NCBI RefSeq assembly: GCF_014646235.1 | Contig: NZ_BMNB01000008.1 | Span: 170,990 to 234,989, forward strand | Direction of reading: 5' to 3' | Source of the DNA: Micromonospora sonchi | Lineage (GTDB): Bacteria; Actinomycetota; Actinomycetes; Mycobacteriales; Micromonosporaceae | Length of the DNA: 64,000 nt | Part shown: piece after piece, positions 1 through 8,323 of the stretch | Layout: each line of letters opens with the position of its first letter | Numbering within the stretch: position 1 is the first letter of the stretch | Program-made: the position numbers and the translations under genes | The notes under the pieces: generated by a model | Database searches by the model: none | What the model saw: only the letters and a program-made list of their open reading frames with translations | What the model was told of the DNA's origin: nothing

Positions 1-1821
1 GTGGCCGAGAAGGCCGCCGCCCTGGTGACCCGGCACGCCGCCTGCTTCGTCGACGACGTGCTGCCGAAGCTGACCACCGAGGGCATTCAGATGCTGTGCT
101 GGTCCGACCTCGGCGACGCCGAACAGGAGCGGTTGCGCAGCTACTTCCGGGACCAGATCTTCCCGGTGCTCACGCCGCTCGCGGTCGACCCGGCCCACCC
201 CTTCCCGTACATCTCGGGTCGGTCGCTCAACCTGGCGGTGTCGGTACGCGATCCGGACGGTGGGCCCGAGCTGTTCGCGCGGGTGAAGGTGCCCAACAAC
301 GTGCCCCGGTTCGTCCGGGTCGACCGGGACCAGCCCGGGGTTCGGATGCTGCCGGTGGAGGACCTCATCTCGGTGCAGCTCGGGCAGCTCTTCTCCGGCA
401 TGCAGGTGGTGGAGTGCCACCTGTTCCGGGTCACCCGCAACGCCGAGGTGGAGGTCGACGAGGACCGCGACGAGGATCTGCTCCAGGCCCTGGAACGGGA
501 GCTGGCCCGGCGCCGGTTCGGCCCACCGGTCCGGCTGGAGGTGGCCGCGTCGATCTCCGACCACATGCTCGAACTGCTGGTCCGCGAACTCGACATGGAC
601 ACCCAGGACGTGCTGCGGGTCCGGGGTCTGCTCGACCTCTCCGCACTGTGGCAGCTGTACGACGCGGCCGACCGGCCCGATCTGAAGGACCCGCCGTTCG
701 TCCCGGCCACCCATCCGCGACTCACCGAGGGTGAGGTGCCGCGCAGCGTCTTCGCCACCCTGCGCGACGGGGACGTCCTGGTGCACCATCCCTACCACTC
801 GTTCGCCACCAGCGTGCAGCGCTTCATCGAGCAGGCCGCCGCCGACCCGAACGTGCTGGCCATCAAGCAGACCCTCTACCGGACCAGCGGCGACTCACCG
901 ATCGTGGACGCGCTGGTCGAGGCCGCCGCCGCCGGCAAGCAGGTGGTGGTGCTGGTCGAACTGAAGGCACGCTTCGACGAGGTGGCCAACATCGGCTGGG
1001 CGCGCACCCTGGAACGCGCCGGCTGTCACGTGGTCTACGGCCTGGTCGGCCTCAAGACCCACTGCAAGACCGCCCTGGTGGTACGCCAGGAGGGCAACCA
1101 GATCCGGCGCTACTGCCACATCGGCACCGGCAACTACCATCCCAAGACCGCGCGGCTCTACGAGGACTTCGGCGTGCTCACCGCCGACCCGGAGATCGGC
1201 GCCGACCTGACCGACCTGTTCAACGTGCTCACCGGCTACAGCCGGCAGACCGCGTACCGGCGACTGCTGGTGGCGCCGCAGGGCATCCGCAGCGGCCTGA
1301 TCGAGCGCATCCAGCGCGAGATCGCCCACGTCCGGCTCGGCCAGCCGGGGCTCGTGCAGTTCAAGGTGAACGCGCTCGTCGACGAGGAGATCACCGACGC
1401 GCTCTACCGGGCGTCCCAGGCCGGGGTGCACGTCGACCTCATCATCCGGGGCATGTGCATGCTGCGCCCGGGGGTGCCGGGGCTGTCGGAGAACATCCGG
1501 GTCCGCTCGATTCTCGGCCGCTTCCTCGAACACTCCCGGATCTTCCGCTTCGGCAACAACGGCGACACCGAGTTCTGGATCGGCTCGGCCGACCTGATGC
1601 ACCGCAACCTGGACCGACGTGTCGAGGCGCTGGTCCAGGTCAGCGACCCGGTGGCCCGCGCCGAGCTGGATCACGTGCTCGGCACGGCGATGAGCCCCGA
1701 CGTCGAGGCGTTCGAACTGGGCGCCGACGGCACCTGGACCCGGCGTACCGGCTCGCCGAAGGCTTCCCTGGCCCACCTGCAGGATCTGTTGCTCCGCCGG
1801 GTCGGCGGCAAGACCGGTTGA
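1..1821 (+). CDS. ppk: Polyphosphate kinase 1 (5' end outside window)
   Basis: Reversibly transfers the terminal phosphate of ATP to long-chain inorganic polyphosphate. The visible 606 residues lack the N-terminal domain of the roughly 700-residue family, so the GTG at position 1 is most likely an internal valine. The two HKD-like phospholipase-D-fold modules are present. His354 in LKTHCKT aligns with the autophosphorylated histidine of E. coli PPK, it is followed by the [25 protein letters not shown] block (only its start is conserved word for word), and His511 in FLEHSR is the second conserved histidine. The gene ends 24 nt before the Nudix gene on the same strand. Family assignment is firm; only the start is unseen. 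Confidence 0.97.
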   Translation: MAEKAAALVTRHAACFVDDVLPKLTTEGIQMLCWSDLGDAEQERLRSYFRDQIFPVLTPLAVDPAHPFPYISGRSLNLAVSVRDPDGGPELFARVKVPNNVPRFVRVDRDQPGVRMLPVEDLISVQLGQLFSGMQVVECHLFRVTRNAEVEVDEDRDEDLLQALERELARRRFGPPVRLEVAASISDHMLELLVRELDMDTQDVLRVRGLLDLSALWQLYDAADRPDLKDPPFVPATHPRLTEGEVPRSVFATLRDGDVLVHHPYHSFATSVQRFIEQAAADPNVLAIKQTLYRTSGDSPIVDALVEAAAAGKQVVVLVELKARFDEVANIGWARTLERAGCHVVYGLVGLKTHCKTALVVRQEGNQIRRYCHIGTGNYHPKTARLYEDFGVLTADPEIGADLTDLFNVLTGYSRQTAYRRLLVAPQGIRSGLIERIQREIAHVRLGQPGLVQFKVNALVDEEITDALYRASQAGVHVDLIIRGMCMLRPGVPGLSENIRVRSILGRFLEHSRIFRFGNNGDTEFWIGSADLMHRNLDRRVEALVQVSDPVARAELDHVLGTAMSPDVEAFELGADGTWTRRTGSPKASLAHLQDLLLRRVGGKTG

Positions 1822-1845
1822 GCGGCCCGGGCATAGGCTGAGCAG

Positions 1846-2718
1846 ATGGTGGAGGCGATCCGAGCGGCCGGCGGCGTGGTGTGGCAGCCGGTGCCGGACG
1901 GCGGCGTCCAGGTGTGCCTGGTGCACCGTCCCCGGTACGGGGACTGGACGTTGCCGAAGGGCAAGCTGGAAGCGGGTGAGCACGCGCTGATCGCCGCCGC
2001 GCGGGAGGTCGCCGAGGAGGCCGACGCCCAGGCGGTGCCGCAGGTCCGGCTGCCCAGCGCGCGGTACCGCAGCGAGGGCCGACTCAAGACGGTCGACTAC
2101 TGGTCCATGCGGGCGGTGGGCACCGGCGGGTTCCAGCCCGACACCGAGGTCGACGCGGTGCGCTGGCTGGACGTGGACGAGGCAATGGCGCTGGTCAGCT
2201 ACCCGCACGACGCGGAGGTGCTGGCGGCGTTCGCCGCACTGCCGCCGGTCACCACGACGATGATGCTGCTCCGGCACGGGCACGCCGGAGCCCGGCTGAC
2301 CTGGTCCGGCCCGGACGCGGGACGGCCGCTGGACGCACGCGGCTGGTCCGAGGCGTACGCCCTGGCGCCACTGATAGAGCTGATCCGCCCCGTACGCCTG
2401 TTCTCCGCCTCGCCCCGTCGGTGCGTGCAGACCCTGGATCCGGCCGCCGCCGCGCTGGGCCTGCCGATCGAGGTGAGCGGCGACCTGGACGAGCCGCTGG
2501 CGGGCCAGCAGTCCGACGAGTGCGTGCTGGCCGCCGCAGGCCGGCTGGCGACGCTGGCCGCTGCCGGCGAGCCGGTGGCGGTGTGCAGCCAGGGCAAGGT
2601 GATCCCGGGGGCGCTGGAACGGCTCGCCGGGCGGTGCGGCGACTACCGCACCAACAAGGGCGGCGGCTGGCTGCTCGCCTTCGCCGGCGACCAGCTGCTC
2701 GCCGCCGACCGCCTCTGA
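1846..2718 (+). CDS. Nudix hydrolase fused to histidine phosphatase domain (MutT1-like)
   Basis: A 290-residue two-domain protein like mycobacterial MutT1, which cleaves 8-oxo-GTP/dGTP or diadenosine polyphosphates and then acts as a phosphatase. The Nudix box spans residues 39-61 (G-x5-E-x7-REVAEEAD; the usual Gly near its end is Asp). A histidine-phosphatase domain starts with LLRHGHAG, RHG at residues 143-145. No Shine-Dalgarno is visible, but a TAGGCT box lies 6 nt before the ATG, so the transcript may be leaderless. It follows ppk, and this ppk/mutT1 adjacency is common in actinobacteria. The substrate is inferred from the family. Confidence 0.88.
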   Translation: MVEAIRAAGGVVWQPVPDGGVQVCLVHRPRYGDWTLPKGKLEAGEHALIAAAREVAEEADAQAVPQVRLPSARYRSEGRLKTVDYWSMRAVGTGGFQPDTEVDAVRWLDVDEAMALVSYPHDAEVLAAFAALPPVTTTMMLLRHGHAGARLTWSGPDAGRPLDARGWSEAYALAPLIELIRPVRLFSASPRRCVQTLDPAAAALGLPIEVSGDLDEPLAGQQSDECVLAAAGRLATLAAAGEPVAVCSQGKVIPGALERLAGRCGDYRTNKGGGWLLAFAGDQLLAADRL

Positions 2719-2769
2719 GCGGCCTTGGCGTCAGCCCGCTCACCGGCTAGCAGTATCCCCAGCGCGCAG

Positions 2770-2840
2770 CCTTTGCTCTGCTTCAACCCACGCAACGGTT
2801 TGCCGCCGAAACCGTTGCGTCCGGTGAAGCAGAGCAAAGG
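2770..2840. repeat. Long two-stage palindrome between convergent genes
   Basis: A perfect 16-bp outer stem (2770-2785 with 2825-2840), a 4+4 nt internal loop, and a perfect 12-bp inner stem (2790-2801 with 2809-2820) closed by a 7-nt loop. It sits downstream of the Nudix gene and ahead of the 3' end of the HU gene, so it could terminate both transcripts. Its regularity and lack of a T-tract look more like a dispersed REP/MITE-type palindrome than a simple terminator. Confidence 0.8.
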
Positions 2841-2933
2841 ATCCCGTCCCATGGATGGTGGCGGGCCGGTCAGCCGGCGGAAACGGCGAGGGCACCCAAC
2901 CGTGATGGCGGGCGCCCTCGTCGTACGGCCGGC

Positions 2934-3644
2934 TCAGCGCCGGGTCGTTGCCTTCCTGGCCGAGGCTTTCTTTGCCGGGGCCTTCTTCGCCGGGGTCTTC
3001 TTCGCCGTCGCGGTCTTCTTGGCCGCGGTGGCCTTGGTCACCGCGGCGGTCTTCTTCGCCGGCGCGGCCTTCTTCGTGGCGGTCTTCTTGGCCGTGGCGG
3101 CCTTGGTGGCCGTGGCGGCCTTGGTGGCCGTGGCGGCCTTGGTGGCCTTGGCTGCGGTGGTCTTCTTGGCCGCCGCGGTCTTCGTCGCCGTGGTCTTCTT
3201 CGCCGCAGCCGCCTTGGCTCCCGTCGCCTTGGCGCCGGCCGCCTTCGCACCAGTCGCCTTCGCACCGGCCGCCTTCGCACCAGTCGCCTTCGCGCCCGCC
3301 GTCTTCGTACCGGTCGCCTTGGCGGTGGCCGCGGCGGCCTTCTTCGCCGCCGCCGTGGCCTTCGGCGCCTTGCCGCTGGCCACCATCTCCTTGAACCCCG
3401 CGCCCGGGCGGAAGGTCGGCACGGAGGTCTTCTTGACCTTCACCGCCTCACCCGTACGCGGGTTGCGCGCTGTTCGCGCGCCCCGTACGCGCTTCTCGAA
3501 CGCTCCGAAACCGGTGATCGCCACCTTCTCGCCCTTGGTGACCGCCGCCTGGACCTCAGCGAGGACCGCGTCGAGCGCCGCCGTCGCCGTCTTCCGGTCC
3601 CCCAGGCGAACGGCGAGCGCCTCGATGAGCTCGGCCTTGTTCAC
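2934..3644 (-). CDS. HU-family nucleoid protein with Lys/Ala-rich tail
   Basis: Histone-like DNA-binding protein of 236 residues. Residues 1-90 form a canonical HU fold ([10 protein letters not shown] at the start, then [10 protein letters not shown] and the DNA-binding arm [10 protein letters not shown]). The remainder is a long low-complexity Lys/Ala/Thr tail, as in actinobacterial HupS / Hlp / MDP1 proteins, which compact DNA and bind acidic polymers. The GTG start is chosen because an AGGAGG sits 5 nt upstream and the HU fold begins there; the open frame upstream is not HU-like. It is separated from leuD by a strong hairpin, so it is its own transcript. Confidence 0.95.
   Translation of the reverse strand: MNKAELIEALAVRLGDRKTATAALDAVLAEVQAAVTKGEKVAITGFGAFEKRVRGARTARNPRTGEAVKVKKTSVPTFRPGAGFKEMVASGKAPKATAAAKKAAAATAKATGTKTAGAKATGAKAAGAKATGAKAAGAKATGAKAAAAKKTTATKTAAAKKTTAAKATKAATATKAATATKAATAKKTATKKAAPAKKTAAVTKATAAKKTATAKKTPAKKAPAKKASARKATTRR
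3091..3144. repeat. Three perfect 18-bp tandem repeats inside the HU tail
   Basis: Three head-to-tail identical 18-nt units encode repeated six-residue Ala/Thr/Lys units in the C-terminal tail of the HU protein. Such repeats change in number by slippage and would alter tail length without a frameshift. Confidence 0.9.
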
Positions 3645-3758
3645 TACTTCCTCCTGATTGTGCAACTGACTCGACGCGAGCCATTCTGCGCGCACCGTAT
3701 GCCCTGTGCTGCCGGGACACAAACATTCTGTCGAAAAAAGCCCTTGTGTCGTAACGGA

Positions 3759-3791
3759 TTCGCCCCCACCGGTTGAACCGGTGGGGGCGAA
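3759..3791 (-). terminator. Hairpin after leuD
   Basis: A perfect 16-bp inverted repeat with a single central base, 24 nt past the leuD stop, GC-rich with no long T-tract. It separates leuCD from the HU gene upstream region and probably ends the leuCD transcript. Confidence 0.75.
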
Positions 3792-3815
3792 ATCAGCGGA
3801 GGAAGCGGCGAGGGA

Positions 3816-4403
3816 CTAGGCGACCCGGGGCAGGAACGCCGGCCGAGTGGCCTCGAAGGCGGTGATCCGATCGGAATGCCGGAGGGTGAGTCCAATGTCG
3901 TCCAAGCCCTCCATCAGCCGCCACCGGCTGAAGTCGTCCAGCGGGAACGACCAGGCGGAGGAGCCGGCGCGGACCTGCCGGGCGGTCAGGTCGACGGTGA
4001 TCGCGGCGCTCGGGTCGGATTCGACCAGATCCCAGATCTCCTCGACGGCTCCCAATTCCAACTCGACCGGCAGCAGGCCCTCCTTGAGGGCGTTGCCCCG
4101 GAAGATGTCACCGAAGCGTGGCGAGATCACGACGCGGAATCCGTAGTCGCGCAGCGCCCATACGGCGTGTTCCCGGGATGACCCGGTGCCGAACTCCGGC
4201 CCCGCCACAAGAATCGAGGCACCGGAATATGAATCATTGTTGAATACGAATCCTGGGTCCTCGCGCCACGCGCTGAACAACCCGTCGGCGAAGCCGGTAC
4301 GGGTCACCCGCTTGAGATACACGGCCGGGATGATCTGATCGGTGTCCACGTCGGACCGACGCAGCGGCACGGCGGTGCCGGTGTGCACGGTGAACTTTTC
4401 CAT
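3816..4403 (-). CDS. leuD: 3-isopropylmalate dehydratase, small subunit
   Basis: Swivel-domain subunit of isopropylmalate isomerase, which converts 2-isopropylmalate to 3-isopropylmalate in leucine synthesis; the same enzyme handles citramalate in the CimA route to isoleucine. At 195 residues it has family length. It starts [27 protein letters not shown] and carries [17 protein letters not shown], the substrate-binding loop. The ATG lies 14 nt after the leuC stop, so the two are co-transcribed. An open frame continues upstream of this ATG inside leuC but is not LeuD-like. Confidence 0.97.
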   Translation of the reverse strand: MEKFTVHTGTAVPLRRSDVDTDQIIPAVYLKRVTRTGFADGLFSAWREDPGFVFNNDSYSGASILVAGPEFGTGSSREHAVWALRDYGFRVVISPRFGDIFRGNALKEGLLPVELELGAVEEIWDLVESDPSAAITVDLTARQVRAGSSAWSFPLDDFSRWRLMEGLDDIGLTLRHSDRITAFEATRPAFLPRVA

Positions 4404-4417
4404 CTCTCGCAGCCCTT

Positions 4418-5863
4418 CTACAGGTCGGCGGGGGCGGCCAGCCGGCCGACGACGGCGGTGGCGGCGGCCACCGGCGGGCTGACCAGGTGGGTACGCCCAC
4501 CCCGGCCCTGGCGGCCCTCGAAGTTGCGGTTGGAGGTCGAGGCGGAGCGCTGCCCCGGCGAGAGCGTGTCCGGGTTCATGCCCAGACACATGGAGCAGCC
4601 GGCGAAGCGCCACTCGGCACCGGCGTCGGTGAAGACCTTGTCCAGCCCTTCCGCCTCGGCCGCCTCGCGGACGGCGGCGGAACCGGGCACCACCAGCATG
4701 CGTACGCCGTCGGCCACCCGGTGGCCGCGCAGCACGTCGGCGGCGGCCCGCAGGTCCTCCAGCCGGCCGTTGGTGCAGGAGCCGACGAAGACCACGTCGA
4801 CGGAGAGGTCCCGCAGCGGCGTGCCCGGCCGCAGGTCCATGTACTCCAGCGCGCGCCGGGCGGCCGTCCGCTCCGGCTCGGTGCCGAAGCTCTCCGGGGC
4901 CGGCACCGTGGCGCCCAGCGGTACGCCCTGACCGGGGTTGGTTCCCCAGGTGACGAACGGCGTGATCTCGGCGGCGTCGAGGGTGACCTCGGCGTCGAAG
5001 GTCGCGCCCTCGTCGGTCGGCAGCGTCCGCCAGTAGGCGACCGCCGCGTCCCAGTCCGCGCCGGTCGGCGCGTTCGGCCGCCCCTTCAGGTACGCGAACG
5101 TGGTCTCGTCCGGCGCGATCATGCCGGCCTTGGCGCCCCACTCGATGGACATGTTGGCGATGGTCATCCGGCCTTCCATGGACAGCGCCCGGATCGCCTC
5201 ACCGCGGTACTCCACGATGTGCCCGCGCCCACCACCGGTGCCCACCCTGGCGATCAACGCGAGCACCAGGTCCTTGGCGGTGACGCCGGGACCGAGCTGA
5301 CCGTTGACGGTGACCGCCATCGTCTTCGGCCGGGCCTGCGGCAGCGTCTGGGTGGCCAGCACGTGTTCGACCTCACTGGTGCCGATGCCGAACGCCAGCG
5401 CCCCGAACGCGCCGTGGGTGGCGGTGTGCGAGTCGCCGCAGACGATGGTCATGCCGGGCTGGGTGAGCCCGAGCTGCGGGCCGATGACGTGCACGATGCC
5501 CTGGTTCTCGTCGCCCAGCGGGTGCAGCTTCACGCCGAACTCGGCGCAGTTGCGCCGCAGCGTCTCGATCTGGGTGCGCGAGGTGGGATCGGCGATGGTG
5601 AGCAGATCGCCACGACGCTGCTGGAAGGAGGGATCGGCGTACCCGGTCGGGGTGTTGTGATCCTCGGTCGCGAGCGTGAGGTCGGTGCGGCGCACCCGGC
5701 GGCCGGCGAGCCGCAGCCCGTCGAACGCCTGCGGGCTGGTCACCTCGTGCAGCAGGTGCAGGTCGATGAAGAGCAGATCAGGCTCACCATCGGCGGACCG
5801 GACGACGTGCGCGTCCCAGACCTTCTCGGCCAGGGTCCTCGGTTCAGGAGTGGCTCCCACCAT
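4418..5863 (-). CDS. leuC: 3-isopropylmalate dehydratase, large subunit
   Basis: Aconitase-family [4Fe-4S] catalytic subunit, 481 residues, partner of LeuD. Cluster-ligand cysteines are visible in the VGSCTNGR loop and the [10 protein letters not shown] motif, and substrate motifs include [12 protein letters not shown]. An AGGAAG lies 5 nt before the ATG. It diverges from ndgR across 37 bp, the standard actinobacterial arrangement in which the IclR-type regulator controls leuCD. Confidence 0.98.
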   Translation of the reverse strand: MVGATPEPRTLAEKVWDAHVVRSADGEPDLLFIDLHLLHEVTSPQAFDGLRLAGRRVRRTDLTLATEDHNTPTGYADPSFQQRRGDLLTIADPTSRTQIETLRRNCAEFGVKLHPLGDENQGIVHVIGPQLGLTQPGMTIVCGDSHTATHGAFGALAFGIGTSEVEHVLATQTLPQARPKTMAVTVNGQLGPGVTAKDLVLALIARVGTGGGRGHIVEYRGEAIRALSMEGRMTIANMSIEWGAKAGMIAPDETTFAYLKGRPNAPTGADWDAAVAYWRTLPTDEGATFDAEVTLDAAEITPFVTWGTNPGQGVPLGATVPAPESFGTEPERTAARRALEYMDLRPGTPLRDLSVDVVFVGSCTNGRLEDLRAAADVLRGHRVADGVRMLVVPGSAAVREAAEAEGLDKVFTDAGAEWRFAGCSMCLGMNPDTLSPGQRSASTSNRNFEGRQGRGGRTHLVSPPVAAATAVVGRLAAPADL

Positions 5864-5900
5864 CTGGACTTCCTAAATTCTGGGAGGTAAATTTCGGCTT
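5864..5900. promoter_or_regulatory. leuC-ndgR divergent control region
   Basis: Only 37 bp separate the divergent starts. For ndgR, a TGGACT box in the leuC 5' end and a TAAATT box are 17 nt apart, with TAAATT 7 nt before its GTG. An imperfect inverted pair of AAATT/AATTT half-sites (5875-5879 and 5890-5894) overlaps this and is a candidate NdgR operator. The operator is inferred from arrangement and known NdgR/LtbR biology. Confidence 0.5.
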
Positions 5901-6599
5901 GTGGGACACAGTATGAGCGGTGTCGGCGTTCTCGACAAGGCGGTGGTCATCCTGGCCGCCTGTGTCGACGGCGCCAGCCTGGCCGAACTCGTTGAACGCA
6001 CCAAGCTGCCCCGGGCCACAGCGCACCGGCTGGCGCAGGCGCTCGAGATCCACCGGATGTTGGTCCGGGACACCCAGGGTCGCTGGCGTCCCGGTCCACG
6101 CCTGGGCGAACTGGCCAACGCCGCGCCGGACGTGCTGCTGACCGCGGCCGAGCCGCTGCTGGCCGCCCTGCGCGACGCCACCGGCGAAAGCGCCCAGCTC
6201 TACCTGCGCCGGGCCGACGAACGGATCTGCGTGGCCGCCGCCGAACGGGCCAGTGGTCTGCGCGACACCGTCCCGGTGGGCTCGGTGCTGCCGATGACCG
6301 CCGGATCGGCAGCCCAGATCCTGCTCGCCTGGGAGCCTCCCGAGGCGGTGATGCCGCTGCTGCCCCGGTCGAAGTTCACCGGCCGCACCCTGGCCGAGGT
6401 ACGCCGCCGCGGCTGGGCGCAGAGCGTCGCCGAACGCGAGGCCGGTGTGGCGAGCGTCTCCGCCCCGATCCGCGACCGCACCGGCCGAGTCATCGCCGCC
6501 ATCAGCATCTCCGGCCCCATCGAACGCCTGGGCCGCCGCCCCGGCGAACGCCACGCCATGGCCGTAGTGAGAGCCGGCCAACGCCTCTCCGGCCTCTAA
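5901..6599 (+). CDS. ndgR: IclR-family regulator of branched-chain amino acid genes (NdgR/LtbR/AreB-like)
   Basis: A 232-residue DNA-binding regulator. An N-terminal winged helix (GVGVLDKAVVILAACVDGASLAELVERTKLPRATAHR region, residues 7-45) is followed by an IclR effector domain with GESAQLYLRR, RICVAAAERASGLRDTVPVGS and a GVASVSAP block, all close to Streptomyces NdgR. Orthologues control leuCD and other amino acid genes and respond to leucine or related metabolites. The GTG at 5901 is preferred over the ATG at 5913 because a TAAATT box lies 7 nt upstream, suggesting a leaderless mRNA; the only GGAGG is 13 nt away. Confidence 0.92.
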   Translation: MGHSMSGVGVLDKAVVILAACVDGASLAELVERTKLPRATAHRLAQALEIHRMLVRDTQGRWRPGPRLGELANAAPDVLLTAAEPLLAALRDATGESAQLYLRRADERICVAAAERASGLRDTVPVGSVLPMTAGSAAQILLAWEPPEAVMPLLPRSKFTGRTLAEVRRRGWAQSVAEREAGVASVSAPIRDRTGRVIAAISISGPIERLGRRPGERHAMAVVRAGQRLSGL

Positions 6600-6600
6600 T

Positions 6601-6632
6601 CCCCCACCCCCCACCCCCCAACCCCCCCACCC
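6601..6632. other. C-run tract able to form a G-quadruplex on the minus strand
   Basis: Directly after the ndgR stop come five runs of three to seven C separated by one or two bases; the complementary strand could fold a G-quadruplex. The position between converging ndgR and tRNA-Glu transcription suggests a role in termination or pausing, but this is not demonstrated. Confidence 0.5.
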
Positions 6633-6646
6633 TCGATCCCTCCCCG

Positions 6647-6705
6647 TTGATCATGAGGTTAGCGGCAGTGAAGGAGATCAACTTCGCCGCCAACCTCATG
6701 ATCAA
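6647..6705. repeat. 14-bp inverted repeat with 31-nt interior
   Basis: Arms 6647-6660 and 6692-6705 are perfect complements containing TGATCA. The interior is partly self-complementary, so the whole can fold as a long hairpin. The type resembles intergenic palindromes I recall as dispersed in Micromonospora and Salinispora genomes; that resemblance is from memory and untested. Confidence 0.7.
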
Positions 6706-6730
6706 TGAAGGAGGGGGCGGTGGGATGGGG

Positions 6731-6764
6731 AAGGCCCGTCTCGCGGAGATGCGAGACGGGCCTT
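6731..6764 (-). terminator. Terminator of first tRNA-Glu
   Basis: A perfect 14-bp stem with a 6-nt loop, ending 5 nt past the tRNA CCA end in the minus-strand direction. The strength and position fit an intrinsic terminator, although the T-tract is short. Confidence 0.8.
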
Positions 6765-6768
6765 GGTG

Positions 6769-6844
6769 TGGTAGCCCCGACCGGATTCGAACCGGCGCTA
6801 CCGCCTTGAGAGGGCGGCGTCCTGGGCCGCTAGACGACGGGGCC
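6769..6844 (-). tRNA. tRNA-Glu (CTC), CCA encoded
   Basis: A cloverleaf folds on the minus strand with a 7-bp acceptor stem (one G-T pair), a CTC anticodon in a 7-nt loop and a GTTCGAAT T-arm. The mature part is 6772-6844 (73 nt) and the genome encodes the CCA at 6769-6771. It belongs to a 98-bp duplication shared with the second tRNA-Glu. Confidence 0.97.
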
Positions 6845-6969
6845 AGGCACACAAAACGCGACACCACCGCGCGGGCGGTGCGGCAGTAGTTTAAACGGCG
6901 TCCCGGTGGGTGCCGCACCGGGGGCGGTCGATCATTCCGGAATGGCCCCGCCGCTGGTGGCACGAAAAA

Positions 6970-6999
6970 AGGCCCGCCCCGCAAACGCGGGACGAGCCT
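6970..6999 (-). terminator. Terminator of second tRNA-Glu
   Basis: A 13-bp stem with two mismatches and a 4-nt AAAC loop, followed in the minus direction by a run of six T. A canonical intrinsic terminator 6 nt beyond the tRNA end. Confidence 0.85.
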
Positions 7000-7005
7000 C
7001 ATCTG

Positions 7006-7078
7006 TAGCCCCGACCGGATTCGAACCGGCGCTACCGCCTTGAGAGGGCGGCGTCCTGGGCCGCTAGACGACGGGGCC
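7006..7078 (-). tRNA. tRNA-Glu (CTC), CCA not encoded
   Basis: Its 73-nt body is base-for-base identical to the other tRNA-Glu, but the three 3' flanking bases read CAG instead of CCA, so CCA must be added enzymatically. Identity with the first copy continues 25 bp upstream into the promoter side, showing a tandem duplication (6772-6869 versus 7006-7103). Confidence 0.97.
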
Positions 7079-7219
7079 AGGCACACAAAACGCGACACCA
7101 CCGTGACGGTGGTGCCGCCGAACTCTACCAGACCTAGCGACCGACCCTCCCTCGCGGGAGCATCGACGCTGAACTCCACCAGAATCCAGCCACCTCGATT
7201 CTTCCGAATCTCGGCTGCG

Positions 7220-7291
7220 CTGGGGTACCAGGACTCGAACCTAGACTAACTGAACCAGAATCAGTCGGGCTGCCAATTACCCCATACCCCA
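7220..7291 (-). tRNA. tRNA-Gln (CTG)
   Basis: A 72-nt cloverleaf on the minus strand: acceptor TGGGGTA paired with TACCCCA, discriminator G, anticodon CTG in the loop TTCTGGT. CCA is not encoded. It is the first of the tRNA cluster in the direction of transcription and probably shares the region's processing. Confidence 0.96.
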
Positions 7292-7387
7292 TTGGCCCCT
7301 TGCGGTGCCGGGATCAAACTCTACCCTCCCGGCACCGACAGGCCAAATCGACTTCCCCAAACCGCCCTTGAGCTGCGAAAACAGGGA

Positions 7388-8191
7388 TCAGGTCGCGGAC
7401 ACGACCGGGTTGGTCAGCTCACCGACCCCCTCGATCCGGACGGTGACCGTATCCCCCTCCGTGAGCGGGCTAACCCCCGCCGGTGTACCGGTCAGCACGA
7501 CGTCGCCGGGCAACAGCGTCATCACATGCGAGACGTACGACACCAGTGCCGGCACGTCGAAGACCATGTCCCGGGTACGACCCAGCTGGCGGACCTCCAT
7601 CTCCTCCGGGTCACGCCCCACCTCGCAGCGGATCTCCAGATCGGTGACGTCGAGGCCGGTGGTGATCCACGGCCCGATCGGACAGAACGAGTCGAATCCC
7701 TTGGCCCGGGTCCACTGGCTGTCGGAGCGCTGGAGATCCCGGGCGGTGACGTCGTTGGCACAGGTGTAGCCGAAGATGGCCCGCTCCGCCGCGGCCCGGT
7801 CCGCCCGGCGGGCTCCCGGTGCACCGATCACCACCGCCAGTTCGGCCTCGTGCTCGACCTGCTTGCTGAACTCGGGCAGCCGGATCGCGTCCCGGGGACC
7901 GATGACCGCGGTGGAGGGCTTGAGGAACAGCAGCGGTTCACTCGGAACCTCGCTGCCGTGCTCGGCGGCGTGCTCGGCGTAGTTGCGGCCGATGCAGACC
8001 ACCTTGCTGGGCAGGATCGGCGAGAGCAACCGGACGTCGGACAGCGCCCAACGGACCCCGCTGAACGTGATCTGACCGAACGGGTGACCCGAGATCTCGG
8101 CGATGGTGAGCCCCTGTGGGCCCGCCTCCGGCTCCCCCTCGACGACCCCGAACGACATTCCCTTGGCATGGGCGAAACGAGCGATACGCAC
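7388..8191 (-). CDS. Fumarylacetoacetate hydrolase family protein
   Basis: A 267-residue FAH-fold enzyme. The core PSKVVCIGRNYAEH, LFLKPSTAVIGP, EHEAELAVVIG and YTCANDVTARDLQ motifs include the acidic metal ligands of the family. Members act as acylpyruvate hydrolases, oxaloacetate decarboxylases or 2-hydroxyhepta-2,4-diene-1,7-dioate isomerases, so the exact substrate cannot be told. The GTG start has a TAGATT box 6 nt upstream and no Shine-Dalgarno, suggesting a leaderless mRNA. In many actinobacteria this gene neighbours gltX, which is not in this window. Confidence 0.9.
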   Translation of the reverse strand: MRIARFAHAKGMSFGVVEGEPEAGPQGLTIAEISGHPFGQITFSGVRWALSDVRLLSPILPSKVVCIGRNYAEHAAEHGSEVPSEPLLFLKPSTAVIGPRDAIRLPEFSKQVEHEAELAVVIGAPGARRADRAAAERAIFGYTCANDVTARDLQRSDSQWTRAKGFDSFCPIGPWITTGLDVTDLEIRCEVGRDPEEMEVRQLGRTRDMVFDVPALVSYVSHVMTLLPGDVVLTGTPAGVSPLTEGDTVTVRIEGVGELTNPVVSAT

Positions 8192-8323
8192 CAGGTCAAT
8201 CTAGTCCGCCGGCGACCGGGTGCGGCAGCTTACCCAAGACGATCAGCGCCGGGGTCGGATTCGCCGCTTCGTACCCGCACGACGGGGCTGCGCACCTAGC
8301 GTCGGCTGCGGAGGTTCGTTCGT

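Noticed and set aside
895..2283. 462-residue minus-strand frame over ppk and the Nudix gene
   Set aside because: Low-complexity His/Arg/Val-rich translation typical of antisense frames in GC-rich genes; both plus-strand genes are well supported.
3091..3280. Repeats resembling a CRISPR or minisatellite
   Set aside because: They are in-frame codon repeats of the HU tail without unique spacers.
6769..7291. tRNA cluster as an integrative-element attachment site
   Set aside because: No integrase gene or matching tRNA 3'-end direct repeat elsewhere; the only repeat is the local tRNA-Glu duplication.
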